From JBKPDV01 sp046728075 (GTDB lineage Bacteria > Acidobacteriota > Thermoanaerobaculia > UBA5066 > Gp7-AA6): DNA of 7,512 bases. The notes under the pieces are model-generated. The model was not told the origin of the DNA. It ran no database searches and saw nothing but the letters and a program-made list of their open reading frames with translations. Shown here piece by piece: positions 1 to 7,271 of this stretch; positions within the stretch are counted from its first letter, which is position 1, and each line of letters begins with the position of its first letter. Location: NCBI GenBank assembly GCA_046728075.1, contig JBKPDV010000285.1, forward strand, positions 1-7,512, in the 5' to 3' direction. The position numbers and the translations under genes are program-made.

Positions 1-704
1 CCGTAGCGGCTGTCGCGGTCATGGATGAGGAAGCGGGGTGGTTCACGGTCCCAGCCACAGCATTCGACGATCTGTTGCGCCGCCCATTCCGCCGTGGGGT
101 TGCGAGTGACCTGGACATGCAGGACTTCGCGGTTGGCATGATGGATCGTAAAGAAGACATAGATGGTCTGGAACCAGATCGTCCGCACACAGAAGAAATC
201 GCAGGCCCAGATATCTTGCGCATGTCGCTTGAGAAACCGCCGCCAGCTTGGTGAGGGCTTCCCGCCATAGCGCCGGCGCATGTACTTCGCTACGGTGCGG
301 GCAGAGACTTTGAAGCCGAGCCTCGCCAGCTCGGCCTGGATCCTTCGTTGACCCCAGAAGCGGTTCTCTGAAGCCATCCGCTGGATCAGCGCTCTGAGCT
401 CCGCCGAAATCGGGTGGCGTCCGCCTCTCCGCCGGGCTCTTGAGCGCCAGCGCCAATAGGCCCTCCAACCCTCCCGGTGCCATCTCAAGACCGTCTCGGG
501 CTGGACAATGAGCAGCACGTCACGCCAGCCGGAATACCAGCGCCTCGCCTGGATCCAGAATTGCCGATCGGCCCGAAGTAACCGCGGCCGTGGCTGCCGA
601 CGCTGTAGGACAATGAGTTGCTGTCGCAAACATAGGTTCTCCGCTACCAGCAGCGCCTTCGGCTTGAGGAACGCCGCGATCGCCCACGCCGTCCATAGTA
701 TCAC
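1..704 (-). CDS. Integrase-type (rve/DDE) transposase, 3' end beyond window
   Basis: The minus frame from GTG 704 is open for 234 codons to the window edge. The N-terminus has the hydrophobic ILWTAWAIAAF stretch and then LLVAENLCLRQQLIVLQRR, a hallmark of a common family of integrase-core transposases. Residues about 97-145 form a helix-turn-helix region (HPISAELRALIQRM, WGQRRIQAELARLGFKVS). The rve catalytic core follows, with the first Asp at D169 in WACDFF and the second in the HDRD motif at 228-231. The conserved region NPTAEWAAQQIVE lies between them. The catalytic Glu and roughly the last 100 residues should lie left of position 1. GTG is chosen because an in-frame TAA lies just upstream and a GGGGAGGG ribosome site (709-716) precedes it. 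An ATG at 708 is in another frame. The family and reading frame are clear. Whether the element is still mobile cannot be judged, since no terminal repeats are visible. Confidence 0.85.
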   Translation of the reverse strand, partial: MILWTAWAIAAFLKPKALLVAENLCLRQQLIVLQRRQPRPRLLRADRQFWIQARRWYSGWRDVLLIVQPETVLRWHREGWRAYWRWRSRARRRGGRHPISAELRALIQRMASENRFWGQRRIQAELARLGFKVSARTVAKYMRRRYGGKPSPSWRRFLKRHAQDIWACDFFCVRTIWFQTIYVFFTIHHANREVLHVQVTRNPTAEWAAQQIVECCGWDREPPRFLIHDRDSRY

Positions 705-708
705 CCAT

Positions 709-716
709 CCCTCCCC
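709..716 (-). promoter_or_regulatory. Ribosome binding site of the integrase-type transposase
   Basis: GGGGAGGG on the minus strand lies 4 nt before GTG 704. It is purine-rich and anti-Shine-Dalgarno complementary. The spacing is somewhat short, but it supports the GTG start over the out-of-frame ATG at 708. Confidence 0.45.
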
Positions 717-789
717 GTGTTATCGCCGCAGGGGGAGTGTTCCATTCGATCCGACTAGAGAGAAGGTCCCCGGATGCGGTTTTTGCACC

Positions 790-1749
790 CTACAGCTGGC
801 CGTGGAGATGTTCGCGCGAGGCTTGAGCCTGCGCGACATCGAAGCGGCCTTCACGGATGATCAGGGACGTCTGTTGCTCAGCAAGACGGCGGTGAGCGAG
901 CTCAGCGAGCGGTTGTGGCGAGACTACGAGGCGTTCGCGAGCCGGGATCTGTCGGAGTTCGATCTGCTGTACCTGTTCGTCGACGGGATTGCCGAGCGGC
1001 TGCACCTGGGGCAGCCGCGCGAAGCGGTGCTGGCGGCCTGGGGCATCACGGTCGAGGGCACGAAGGTGCTGCTGCACCTGGCGCCGGGCACGAAGGAAGA
1101 CACCGCAAGCTGCCGGGAGTTCTACCAGGACATGCGCCGGCGCGGGCTCAAGGATCCGCTGCTGGCCGTCACCGACGGGGCGCCCGGTCAGATCCGGGCG
1201 ACGGAGGAATGCCTGCCGCGCACGGCGCGCCAACGCTGCCTGGCGCACAAGGTGCGCAACCTGCAGAGCAAAGTGCCGGAGCCGCTGTGGCCGGAGTTCA
1301 AGGCTTGGGCGCTCGCTTGCTACTAGGCGGCCTCGCCGGCGCTGGCGCGGCTGCTGCGCGATGAGATCGTCGCCAGCTATGGCCGCGAGCTGGCGAGCGC
1401 GGTTGCCTGCCTCCAGGACGACTTCGAGGCCTGCATCGCGCATCTCAAGTTCCCGTTGGCGCACCGCCGGGCGATCCGCACCACCAATCTGCTCGAGCGC
1501 CTGTTCGGCGAGGAACGCCGGCGCACCAAGGCGATCCCGCACGCCTTCGGCGAGCGCGCTGTCTTGAAGCTGATGTACGGCGCGCTCATCCGCGCTGCCG
1601 AGCGCTGGCGCGGCCTGCGCGTAGCCGAGTTCGAGTTGCGGCAACTGAAGGCGATCCGCGAAGAATTCGATCGCCTCCTTGCCGAGCGAACGGCACCAGC
1701 TGTTCGCCCAGCATCCCCAACCAGATTATCCAGCAAGGCGGAGACTTGA
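790..1749 (+). pseudogene. IS256 (mutator) family transposase, N-terminally truncated and with an internal amber stop
   Basis: The frame carries the core of an IS256-type DDE transposase. It has FARGLSLRDIEAAFTDD, then LYLFVDGIAERL with the first Asp at codon 982-984, AVTDGAPGQIRA with the second Asp at 1174-1176, and RQRCLAHKVRNL matching the family's QRCxxHxxRN motif. After the stop come RTTNLLERLFGEERRRTK, the family's Glu region (Glu codons at 1495, 1510 and 1513), and a normal C-terminus ending in TGA at 1747-1749. Codon 1324-1326 is TAG, and the same frame continues at once with AASPALARLLRDEIVASY, so one CAG-to-TAG change explains it. Family members normally carry roughly 100 more residues at the N-terminus. 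Here the frame stays open upstream to 508, but the sequence before about 790 is unlike a transposase and overlaps the neighbouring integrase gene on the other strand. The copy is therefore broken twice and is very likely inactive. Confidence 0.85.
1324..1326 (+). other. Premature amber codon inside the IS256 transposase
   Basis: TAG sits between ACC-rich coding sequence ending ALACY and the in-frame continuation AASPALARLL. Both flanks belong to one transposase frame with no shift in phase, so this is a point nonsense mutation rather than a gene end. It separates the two catalytic Asp residues from the catalytic Glu region. Confidence 0.85.
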
Positions 1750-1800
1750 CCCGCGACCCGGCCCCTCCCCCTCAAGAAAGCCACAGCCATAGAATATATT

Positions 1801-1823
1801 CCCCCTCCCCTTGCGGGAGGGGG
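1801..1823. repeat. GC-rich palindrome (9-bp perfect stem, 5-nt loop) between convergent genes
   Basis: CCCCCTCCC (1801-1809) is exactly complementary to GGGAGGGGG (1815-1823) around the loop CTTGC. It lies between the 3' end of the transposase remnant (plus) and the 3' end of cyclase gene C (minus). It could stop transcription from either side, but no T-run follows the stem on either strand, so it is not a classic intrinsic terminator. The flanking CAGGAGGAGGGGTTT and the C/G-rich tract at 1771-1782 resemble the dispersed C-rich/G-rich palindromic repeats common between genes in alphaproteobacteria. That resemblance is from memory and was not searched. Confidence 0.6.
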
Positions 1824-1877
1824 CAGGAGGAGGGGTTTCGCGCGGCAGCGCGGCACCTATCCTTAGCCCCGGCCGAT

Positions 1878-3816
1878 TTAGCTCTTCACCCGCTCCTTCT
1901 CGCAATCCAGTAACGGCTTCACATCCTTGTGGGCTTGCAGATACGTTTCCGTCGCGCACACGGGCAGACCGGCCTTGCGGATGCCGTCAACGACGAGCTT
2001 CAGTTCGATGTCGCGGGCGGTGAACGCCGCGGGATTGTAGATCCATGCCTCGGCAGAGAATTCGGGGTCGAGCTTGAGGATCGTTGCGGCCGCGCTGGCG
2101 GCCTCGGTCTGCCGTCCGAGCTGGCCATAGATTGCCGCAATGAATACGTCGTTCCACTCTTGCGGGTTCTGGATCCGCTTGGCAGCGGCGAGCGCCTTGT
2201 CGAATGCGCCAGCGAAATAATAGGCCTCCGACAGACCCTGGCGATTGTACCAGGCCGGATAGTTCGGATTGAGACGGACAGCCTGCTCGGCCATGACCAG
2301 CCCGCGCTGCGGATCCCCCAGATAGGGATAGCTTCCGGCGGAGATCAGCAGCACATCGGCATCGTTCGGCGCCAGCGCGAACGCCCGCTCGAACTCCTGT
2401 CGCGAGTGTTCATAGTCGGCGTTGACTTGGTAGTTCACGGCCACAGCCAGATGAGCTTCGGCGTCATAGGGATCGAGCGCCAGGGCCTTCTGCCCGGCGG
2501 CGAGTTCGTCGGCCATCGATCGGGAAAACGATTCGGTGTAGCCCAGCTGGATCTCATAGGTGTAGGTCCACGCCAATCCGACATAAGCCCGCGCGAATCC
2601 CGGATCGAGATCGAGCGCCTTGTAAAACAGCTCCTGGGCCTTGATGTTGTCTTCCTTCGTCTCCTTGTGCTTCGATTCCATGCCCAGTAGATAGTAGTCG
2701 TAGGCTCGCAGGTTGGCCGGGGGCTTGCGCCGCGCCACTGCGCGATCGGCCTCGGCGACGACGCCCCTCGTATCCCGTGATTGTCCCGGCGATCTTCCGG
2801 GTAGCCTCGTCCTGCATGGTCGCGATGTCGCTGACGGCGCCCTCGTAGCGCTCGGACCAGACATGGTTGCGGGGTGCGGCCTCGATCAGCTGAGCGGTGA
2901 TGTGGATCTTGTCGCCAGCCGCGTCGACGCTGCCTTCGAGGACATATTTGACGCCGAGCTCGCGGCCGACATCGCGCACATCGACGGCCTTGCCCTTGTA
3001 GACGTCGGTCGAATTGCGGGCGATGACGAAGAGATCCCGTGACTGCGCAAGATTGGTGATCACGTCCTCGGTCACGGCATCCGCCAGGTGCTGCCATTGT
3101 GGATCGCTGCTGAGATTGTTGAACGGTAGCACGGCGATCGACGGCTTGTCGGGGAGCGGTAGCGCTGCTGTCGGCTCGCGGTCGGCTAGAACCCACAGCG
3201 CCACGCCGCCGACAAGTAACACGGCTACTGCTGCGGCGGCAGCCCACGGCCAGCGCTGCACCCGCGCCGGTTGCGCCCTGATCGCCGACCGCACGGGCAC
3301 GATATCCAAGCGGATGCGATAGGCATGGACCGGTTGGGCGATGTTCTTGACCTGATGCTCGCCCAGCGAGTCGAACTGCAAGGCAAGCTTGTGATTGACG
3401 TGCTCGACGACGGTACTCGAAATCGCGATGCCGCCGGGCTCGGCCAGCTGTTGCAGACGCGCGGCAATATTCACGCCCTCGCCGTGGCGGTCCTCGCCCT
3501 CGACGATCACGTCGCCGAGATTGATGCCCATGCGCGCGTCGATGCGCTGGTCTTCGGCGAGGCCATTGTTGCGCCCGGCCATGGCGCGCTGGAGCGTGAC
3601 CGCGCATTCCACCACATCGACGACACTGCCGAACTCGGCCAGCAACCCGTCGCCCATCAGCTTGAAGACGCGGCCGTGATGCTTCTCGATCTCCGGCTCG
3701 AACAGTTCCTTGCGGTGCACCCTGAGCCGCTCGAACGTGCCGGCCTCGTCCGCCTCCATGAGCCGGCTGTAGCCGGCGACGTCGGCGGCAAGGATAGCGG
3801 AGAGGCGACGTTCCAT
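1878..3816 (-). pseudogene. Gene C: class III adenylate cyclase with TolB-like and TPR regions, one frameshift
   Basis: Removing one base gives a 645-residue protein. Residues 1-170 are a class III cyclase domain, predicted to make cAMP from ATP. It has metal Asp D12 (AADVAGYS) and D56 (KLMGD), adenine-selecting K52 and D109, and transition-state N116 and R120 (GEGVNIAARL). One transmembrane helix spans about 191-211. A TolB-like region covers about 225-345 (IAVLPFNNLSSD, YKGKAVDVRDVGRELGV, VLEGSV). TPR-like helices fill about 384-585, with repeats ending ALDLDPG, ALALDPYD and ALAPND. The frame breaks after TITGYEG (residue 351). A G4 run (plus-strand C4, 2764-2767) appears to carry one extra G, and the other frame then reads VVAEADRAVARRK to a normal AGLPVCA tail and stop. 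ATG 3816 is chosen because it gives the family's MERRLSAILAAD start and lies 5 nt after gene B's stop. If the shift is real the product loses its TPR half. Otherwise the gene is intact. Confidence 0.85.
2764..2767 (-). other. Probable +1 frameshift in gene C at a G4 run
   Basis: The minus strand reads GGATACGAGGGGCGTCGTC. With three G instead of four it becomes GGA TAC GAG GGC GTC GTC, joining ITGYEG to VVAEADRAVARR without a break. A homopolymer length change is typical both of real slippage mutations and of sequencing or assembly error. Confidence 0.8.
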
Positions 3817-3824
3817 GGCGGCTA
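3814..3824 (-). other. Gene B/gene C junction, 5-nt spacer
   Basis: Gene B's TAG (3824-3822) is followed by CCGCC and then gene C's ATG. The preceding bases CCCGAGAAG encode PEK as at the end of gene A. Tight spacing argues for one transcript and coupled translation. Confidence 0.75.
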
Positions 3825-5300
3825 CTTCTCGGGCGCTTCGTAAGGCGAGAATTCTATCGCTGCCTTGGCCTCCGCGATACACTGTCCAAAGTCGCTCTTG
3901 CTCCAGAAAAAGGCTATTGAGGCCCAATGCAGATACCACTCCTCGAATCGGGACACGCGGCGTCCCGTTATTAGTGCGGTAGCCTCCGTCACCAGTTCGC
4001 GCATCCGCGACATGTCGGCGGCCGGGTCCTTGCTCACGGAATGGAAGAGGTCGAAATCGTAGGTCATCGAGATCTTGATGCGGAGCAGCGCAGAGTCTGG
4101 GAAACGCCGGAGGCCCTCTTTCCAAATATCACGCGCGATAGCGACCTCTTCCTTCGTGAAGCGGTGATGGTGCATGTGACCGCGCACGTAGTAGTCGTAT
4201 TGCGTGAGGTCGGCATCGGCCTTGCTCCAGGCGACGCGCTCGTAGGCCTTCCGCATGTCGCCTGTCATGCCGCCAAATTTATCCGCGAGCGCCTTGGCTA
4301 TAGTATCTTCGAACCCAACCGGATCGGCGATCGATCCCTCGAACCGGTCTGACCGCAGCTCCGCGCCGGTGCTGTTATCGATCAGTTGGGCGGTTATGAC
4401 CGCCGTCTGGCCGCTCTTCCGCACCGTTCCCTCGATGACGAACTGGGCCGCGGATTTCGGCACCTGGCTCGTATCGCTTGAAGTGCTCGATACCACCTGG
4501 ACATCGGGAAAGTTCCAAAGCAGGTTGCGAAGATCTTCCGCGATGCCCTTTCCCACGACCTCCTGTGCGGGATCGCTCGTTAAGTTCTCAAACGGCAAGA
4601 CCAGTACCACAGGGAGGCCGAGCGCCGCGTCCGGACTGACGGGCATCGGCGGCGGCCTTCCTTGCTGGTAGAGATGCCAGCCGACGACCCCACCAATGAC
4701 GAGAAAGACCACGGTCATGGCGGCGGCAATCACTCTGTTGCGCCTGAGCCCGCGCAGCCACCTAACGGCACGCGGCCGCGCCACGGCGCCGTTGGTCAGC
4801 ACGCGATAGACCGACACCGGCGCAGCGATGTTCTTGACTTGATGCTCACCCATCGGCTCCAGGGTGAAACTGACCTTGTTTCTGAGCTGGTCGTGGACGT
4901 TACCCGCGACGCAGATCCCGCCCGGCTCGGCCAGCTTCTGCACGCGGTCGGCGACGTTCACGCCGTCGCCGAACAGGTTGCTGCCCTCGGCCATGACGTC
5001 GCCGATGTTGAGCCCGATGCGGAATTCGAGCCGCTTGTCCTTCGCCACCGGCTCGTTGCGCCGGGCGATCTCCTGCTGGATTTCGACCGCGCAAAGCGTG
5101 GCTTCGACGGCACTCGGAAATTCGGCGACTACGCTGTCGCCGGCGCTGTTGAAGACGCGGCCGCGATGGACGCCAACCAGCCCGTCCACGACTTCGCGAT
5201 GCGAGCGAAGCGCGCCGAGTGTCCCCTCCTCGTCGACGCCCATCAGCCGGCTGTAGCCAGCGATGTCAGCGGCGAAAATGGCGGCGAGCTTGCGTTCCAT
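3822..5300 (-). CDS. Gene B: class III nucleotide cyclase with TolB-like region and shortened TPR end
   Basis: This 492-residue frame is uninterrupted. The cyclase domain (about 1-170) keeps both metal Asp residues (D12 in AADIAGYS, D55 in NSAGD) and the transition-state pair N115 and R119 (GDGVNVADRV). The two purine-selecting positions are N51 and N108, where genes A and C have Lys and Asp. A transmembrane helix spans about 190-210 after a basic stretch (RWLRGLRRNR), so the cyclase should face the cytoplasm. The TolB-like region (about 230-340) starts VVLVLPFENLTSDP but has lost the YKGKAVDV segment seen in A and C. TPR-like sequence follows (YDYYVRGHMHHHRFTKEE, IWKEGLRRFPDSALLRIK). The protein stops at SPYEAPEK, about 129 residues short of gene A. 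The shared last residues PEK suggest an in-frame deletion. ATG 5300 matches the family's MERKLAAI start. Output nucleotide and activity are uncertain. Confidence 0.9.
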   Translation of the reverse strand: MERKLAAIFAADIAGYSRLMGVDEEGTLGALRSHREVVDGLVGVHRGRVFNSAGDSVVAEFPSAVEATLCAVEIQQEIARRNEPVAKDKRLEFRIGLNIGDVMAEGSNLFGDGVNVADRVQKLAEPGGICVAGNVHDQLRNKVSFTLEPMGEHQVKNIAAPVSVYRVLTNGAVARPRAVRWLRGLRRNRVIAAAMTVVFLVIGGVVGWHLYQQGRPPPMPVSPDAALGLPVVLVLPFENLTSDPAQEVVGKGIAEDLRNLLWNFPDVQVVSSTSSDTSQVPKSAAQFVIEGTVRKSGQTAVITAQLIDNSTGAELRSDRFEGSIADPVGFEDTIAKALADKFGGMTGDMRKAYERVAWSKADADLTQYDYYVRGHMHHHRFTKEEVAIARDIWKEGLRRFPDSALLRIKISMTYDFDLFHSVSKDPAADMSRMRELVTEATALITGRRVSRFEEWYLHWASIAFFWSKSDFGQCIAEAKAAIEFSPYEAPEK

Positions 5301-5308
5301 GCCGGTTA
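5298..5308 (-). other. Gene A/gene B junction, 5-nt spacer
   Basis: Gene A's TAA (5308-5306) is followed by CCGGC and then gene B's ATG. The upstream CCGGAGAAG inside gene A's last codons can serve as gene B's ribosome site, so translation is probably coupled. The junction is nearly the same as that between B and C. Confidence 0.75.
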
Positions 5309-6420
5309 CTTCTCCGGCAGGCCGGCCTTGCCGAGGTCGGCCAGCTGGCGATCGAGGACGCTGGGATCGCTGTAAACGTAACCTACGCGCACCTTTACCT
5401 GCGAAAAGCCGGGATCAAGCTCCAGCAACTTCGCGACCGCGGCACGGGCCTCCTCCATGCGACCGAGGCGGACGTAGCTTGCCGCTGGGAGGATGTACCT
5501 CTCTGCGAGGGATGGTGGTTCGATTCTACTCGCCGCTTCGATCGCCTTTTCGTAGTCGCCCTTCACGCAGTACGCCCAGGCCCAATTCCATTCGAGGCCA
5601 GTCAGTCCAGGATCTCGACGGCGTGATTCCTCGAGCCAGCCGAGGGCTTCGTCAGGTTTGCCAGTCGCAGTCAGAACTTGCGACAAATCGCCGAGCAGGT
5701 GCGCGTCATATGGTGCCAGAGCCTTGGCAGCCTCGGCTTCGGAAAGCGCGCGCTCGAAATCTCGATCGCCGTACAGACTGACGTAGGCGAGGAGCCAATG
5801 ACCCAGCCGTTGCGTCTGCGGCGAGACGTTTTCCATCGCGAGTGCTTCACGCGCCAGCTCACCGGCTCGCCGGAAGTCAGCGGCAGCGTCGACGCTCCAG
5901 TATTCAAACGCTCGTTGGTCGTGAAACCAGCCAAGCTTGACGCGTAGAAGCGATGAGTTCGGGAACTTGGCGAGTCCTTCGCGCCAGATCTCGCCGGCCC
6001 GCGTATTGCCCTCCTTGGTGAAGCGCATGAGGAGTTCATGGCCGCGGAGGTAGTAGTCATACTCCTCCAGGTCGGCCGTATCCTTGCCCCAGGCCTGCTT
6101 GTACTCCGCTCGTTTGACCTGCCCCCGTTCGCCCGCGAGCGACGTGACGATCTTGCCGATCACCTTGTCCTGCAGGGCCCAGGGATCGCTGCCCGCGTTG
6201 TCATAGCGCTGCGCCCACACATGCTGGCCCGTGCGCGCGTCGATGAGCTGGGCAACGATGCGCACCTTGTCCGCCTCCTTGCGCACGCTGCCTTCGAGCA
6301 CGAAAGCGACGCCAAGCTCCTTGCCGACCTGCCGGACATCGACGGCCTTGCCCTTGTAGACGAAGCTCGAATTGCGCGCGACGACCGCAAGGTCGGGGTA
6401 GCGCGACAGCATGGTGATGA

Positions 6421-6427
6421 TGTCTCG
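6421..6427 (-). other. Probable -1 frameshift in gene A (TolB-like region)
   Basis: The minus strand reads GTC AGC GAG ACA TCA TCA. Adding one G gives GTC AGC GAG GAC ATC ATC ACC ATG, joining GYLGDGVSE to DIITMLSRYPD, which matches TEDVITNL at the same place in gene C. No slippery heptamer is present, so programmed frameshifting is unlikely. Confidence 0.85.
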
Positions 6428-7055
6428 CTGACGCCGTCGCCGAGATAGCCCAGCTCCGCATCGCCGCTCATGTTGTCGAACGGCAGCACGGCGATCGCCG
6501 GCATGCCGCTCGCCGGTGGGATGACGCGCGGGTACAGGTAGAAGCCTGCCGCTGCGCCGCCTGCCAGCAGGAGCGCAAGGGCGAGCGCGGCGATCGCCCG
6601 GGGCTGTCGCCGGAAGTTGGCCAACCAGACCGCCGCCCGCGGCCGCGCCGCCGTCGCACCCATCAGCACGCGATAGACCAAGAGCGGCTCGGCGATGTTC
6701 TTCACCTGGTGGCTGCCGAGGTCCTCGACCCGCAGCTCCATCTTGTTCTTCACCTGATTCAGCACTGCGGCCGAGATGCAGATGCCGCCTGGCTCCGCCA
6801 TCCCCTCCAGCCGCGCCGCCACGTTGACCCCATCGCCGTAGATGTCGCCGCCCTCAGCCATAACGTCGCCGAGATTGATGCCGATGCGGAACTCGATGCG
6901 ACGATCGCCGGGTATGTCGGTGTTGCGCAGGGCATTCGCCCGCTCGAACTCGACGCCGCACTGCACCGCCTCGACGACGCTGGGGAACTCGACCAGCAGC
7001 CCATCGCCGGTGGTCTTCACCACGCGGCCGTGGTGCTCGGCGATCTTCGGCTCGA

Positions 7056-7061
7056 AATGTC
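7056..7061 (-). other. Probable -1 frameshift in gene A (cyclase domain)
   Basis: The frame from ATG 7169 reads LKALLKD and then diverges to a stop at 7017. One added base near 7058 gives LKALLKD-x-FEPKIAEHHGRVVKTTGDG, matching RKELFEPEIEKHHGRVFKLMGDG at the same residue numbers in gene C. The shift separates metal Asp D12 from D56. Confidence 0.85.
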
Positions 7062-7177
7062 CTTCAGCAGCGCCTTCAGGCGCGTCAGCGTCCCCGGCTC
7101 GTCCGCCTCCATCAGGCGGCTGTAGCCGACCACGTCCGCCGCAAGGATCGCTGCGAGCTTCCGTTCCATAGGCAGCA

Positions 7178-7183
7178 CCTTCC
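7178..7183 (-). promoter_or_regulatory. Ribosome binding site of cyclase gene A
   Basis: GGAAGG on the minus strand lies 8 nt before ATG 7169, a normal spacing. It decides the start in favour of MERKLAAIL rather than the in-frame upstream start at 7214. Confidence 0.6.
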
Positions 7184-7247
7184 GTGCGGCCGACAGGAAG
7201 TCATAAACAGACAACTCTACGCCTTATCTTCGCCAAGACACAGCAAA

Positions 7248-7271
7248 TTGACGCAATGCACGCCTTGACGC
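7248..7271. repeat. Direct repeat TTGACGC x2 upstream of the cyclase genes
   Basis: TTGACGC occurs at 7248-7254 and 7265-7271, 17 bp start to start, about 80-100 bp before gene A's ATG. The position would suit an operator or activator site for the operon, but a 7-bp repeat can also arise by chance. No convincing -35/-10 pair was found between 7170 and 7370 on the minus strand. Confidence 0.3.

Larger units (their letters stand above)
5306..7169 (-). pseudogene. Gene A: class III adenylate cyclase with TolB-like and TPR regions, two frameshifts
   Basis: Restoring one base near 7058 and one near 6424 gives a 621-residue protein. The cyclase domain (about 1-170) has metal Asp D12 (AADVVGYS) and D56 (KTTGD), adenine-selecting K52 and D109, and N116 and R120 (GDGVNVAARL), which is the full adenylate cyclase set. 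A transmembrane helix spans about 192-213 after a basic segment, so the cyclase should be cytoplasmic and the rest outside. The TolB-like region runs about 222-345 (IAVLPFDNMSGD, YKGKAVDVRQVGKELGV, FVLEGSVRK), and TPR-like helices run about 370-590 (IWREGLAKFPNSSLLRVK, GDYEKAIEAASRI, LGRMEEARAAVAKLLELDP). ATG 7169 is chosen over an in-frame upstream start at 7214 because it gives the family's MERKLAAILAAD start and has GGAAGG 8 nt upstream. It is first in the three-gene run. As read, no full-length product is made. Pseudogene or sequencing error cannot be separated here. Confidence 0.85.

Noticed and set aside
508..789. N-terminal extension of the IS256 transposase frame back to 508
   Set aside because: The residues are Arg/Ser/Cys-rich shadow of the integrase gene on the other strand and do not resemble a transposase N-terminus.
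790..1644. 284-residue minus-strand frame opposite the IS256 transposase
   Set aside because: It is rich in Arg/Ala/Gln, without domains, and lies opposite a well-supported transposase frame.
1929..2690. 253-residue plus-strand frame opposite gene C
   Set aside because: It is the shadow of the TPR coding strand, without its own motifs or a ribosome site.
3271..3843. 190-residue plus-strand frame opposite the start of gene C
   Set aside because: It is antisense to the conserved cyclase domain and has no independent support.
2554..4125. Start of gene C at 4125, giving a longer N-terminus
   Set aside because: The extra residues overlap gene B's coding sequence and look unlike any cyclase; MERRLSAILAAD at 3816 is the family start.
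4662..5375. 237-residue plus-strand frame opposite gene B
   Set aside because: It is antisense to a frame with clear cyclase motifs and has no recognisable domain; long antisense frames are expected in GC-rich DNA.
6421..7061. Programmed ribosomal frameshifting in gene A
   Set aside because: No slippery heptamer or following stem was seen at either site, and two such events in one cyclase would be unprecedented as far as I know.
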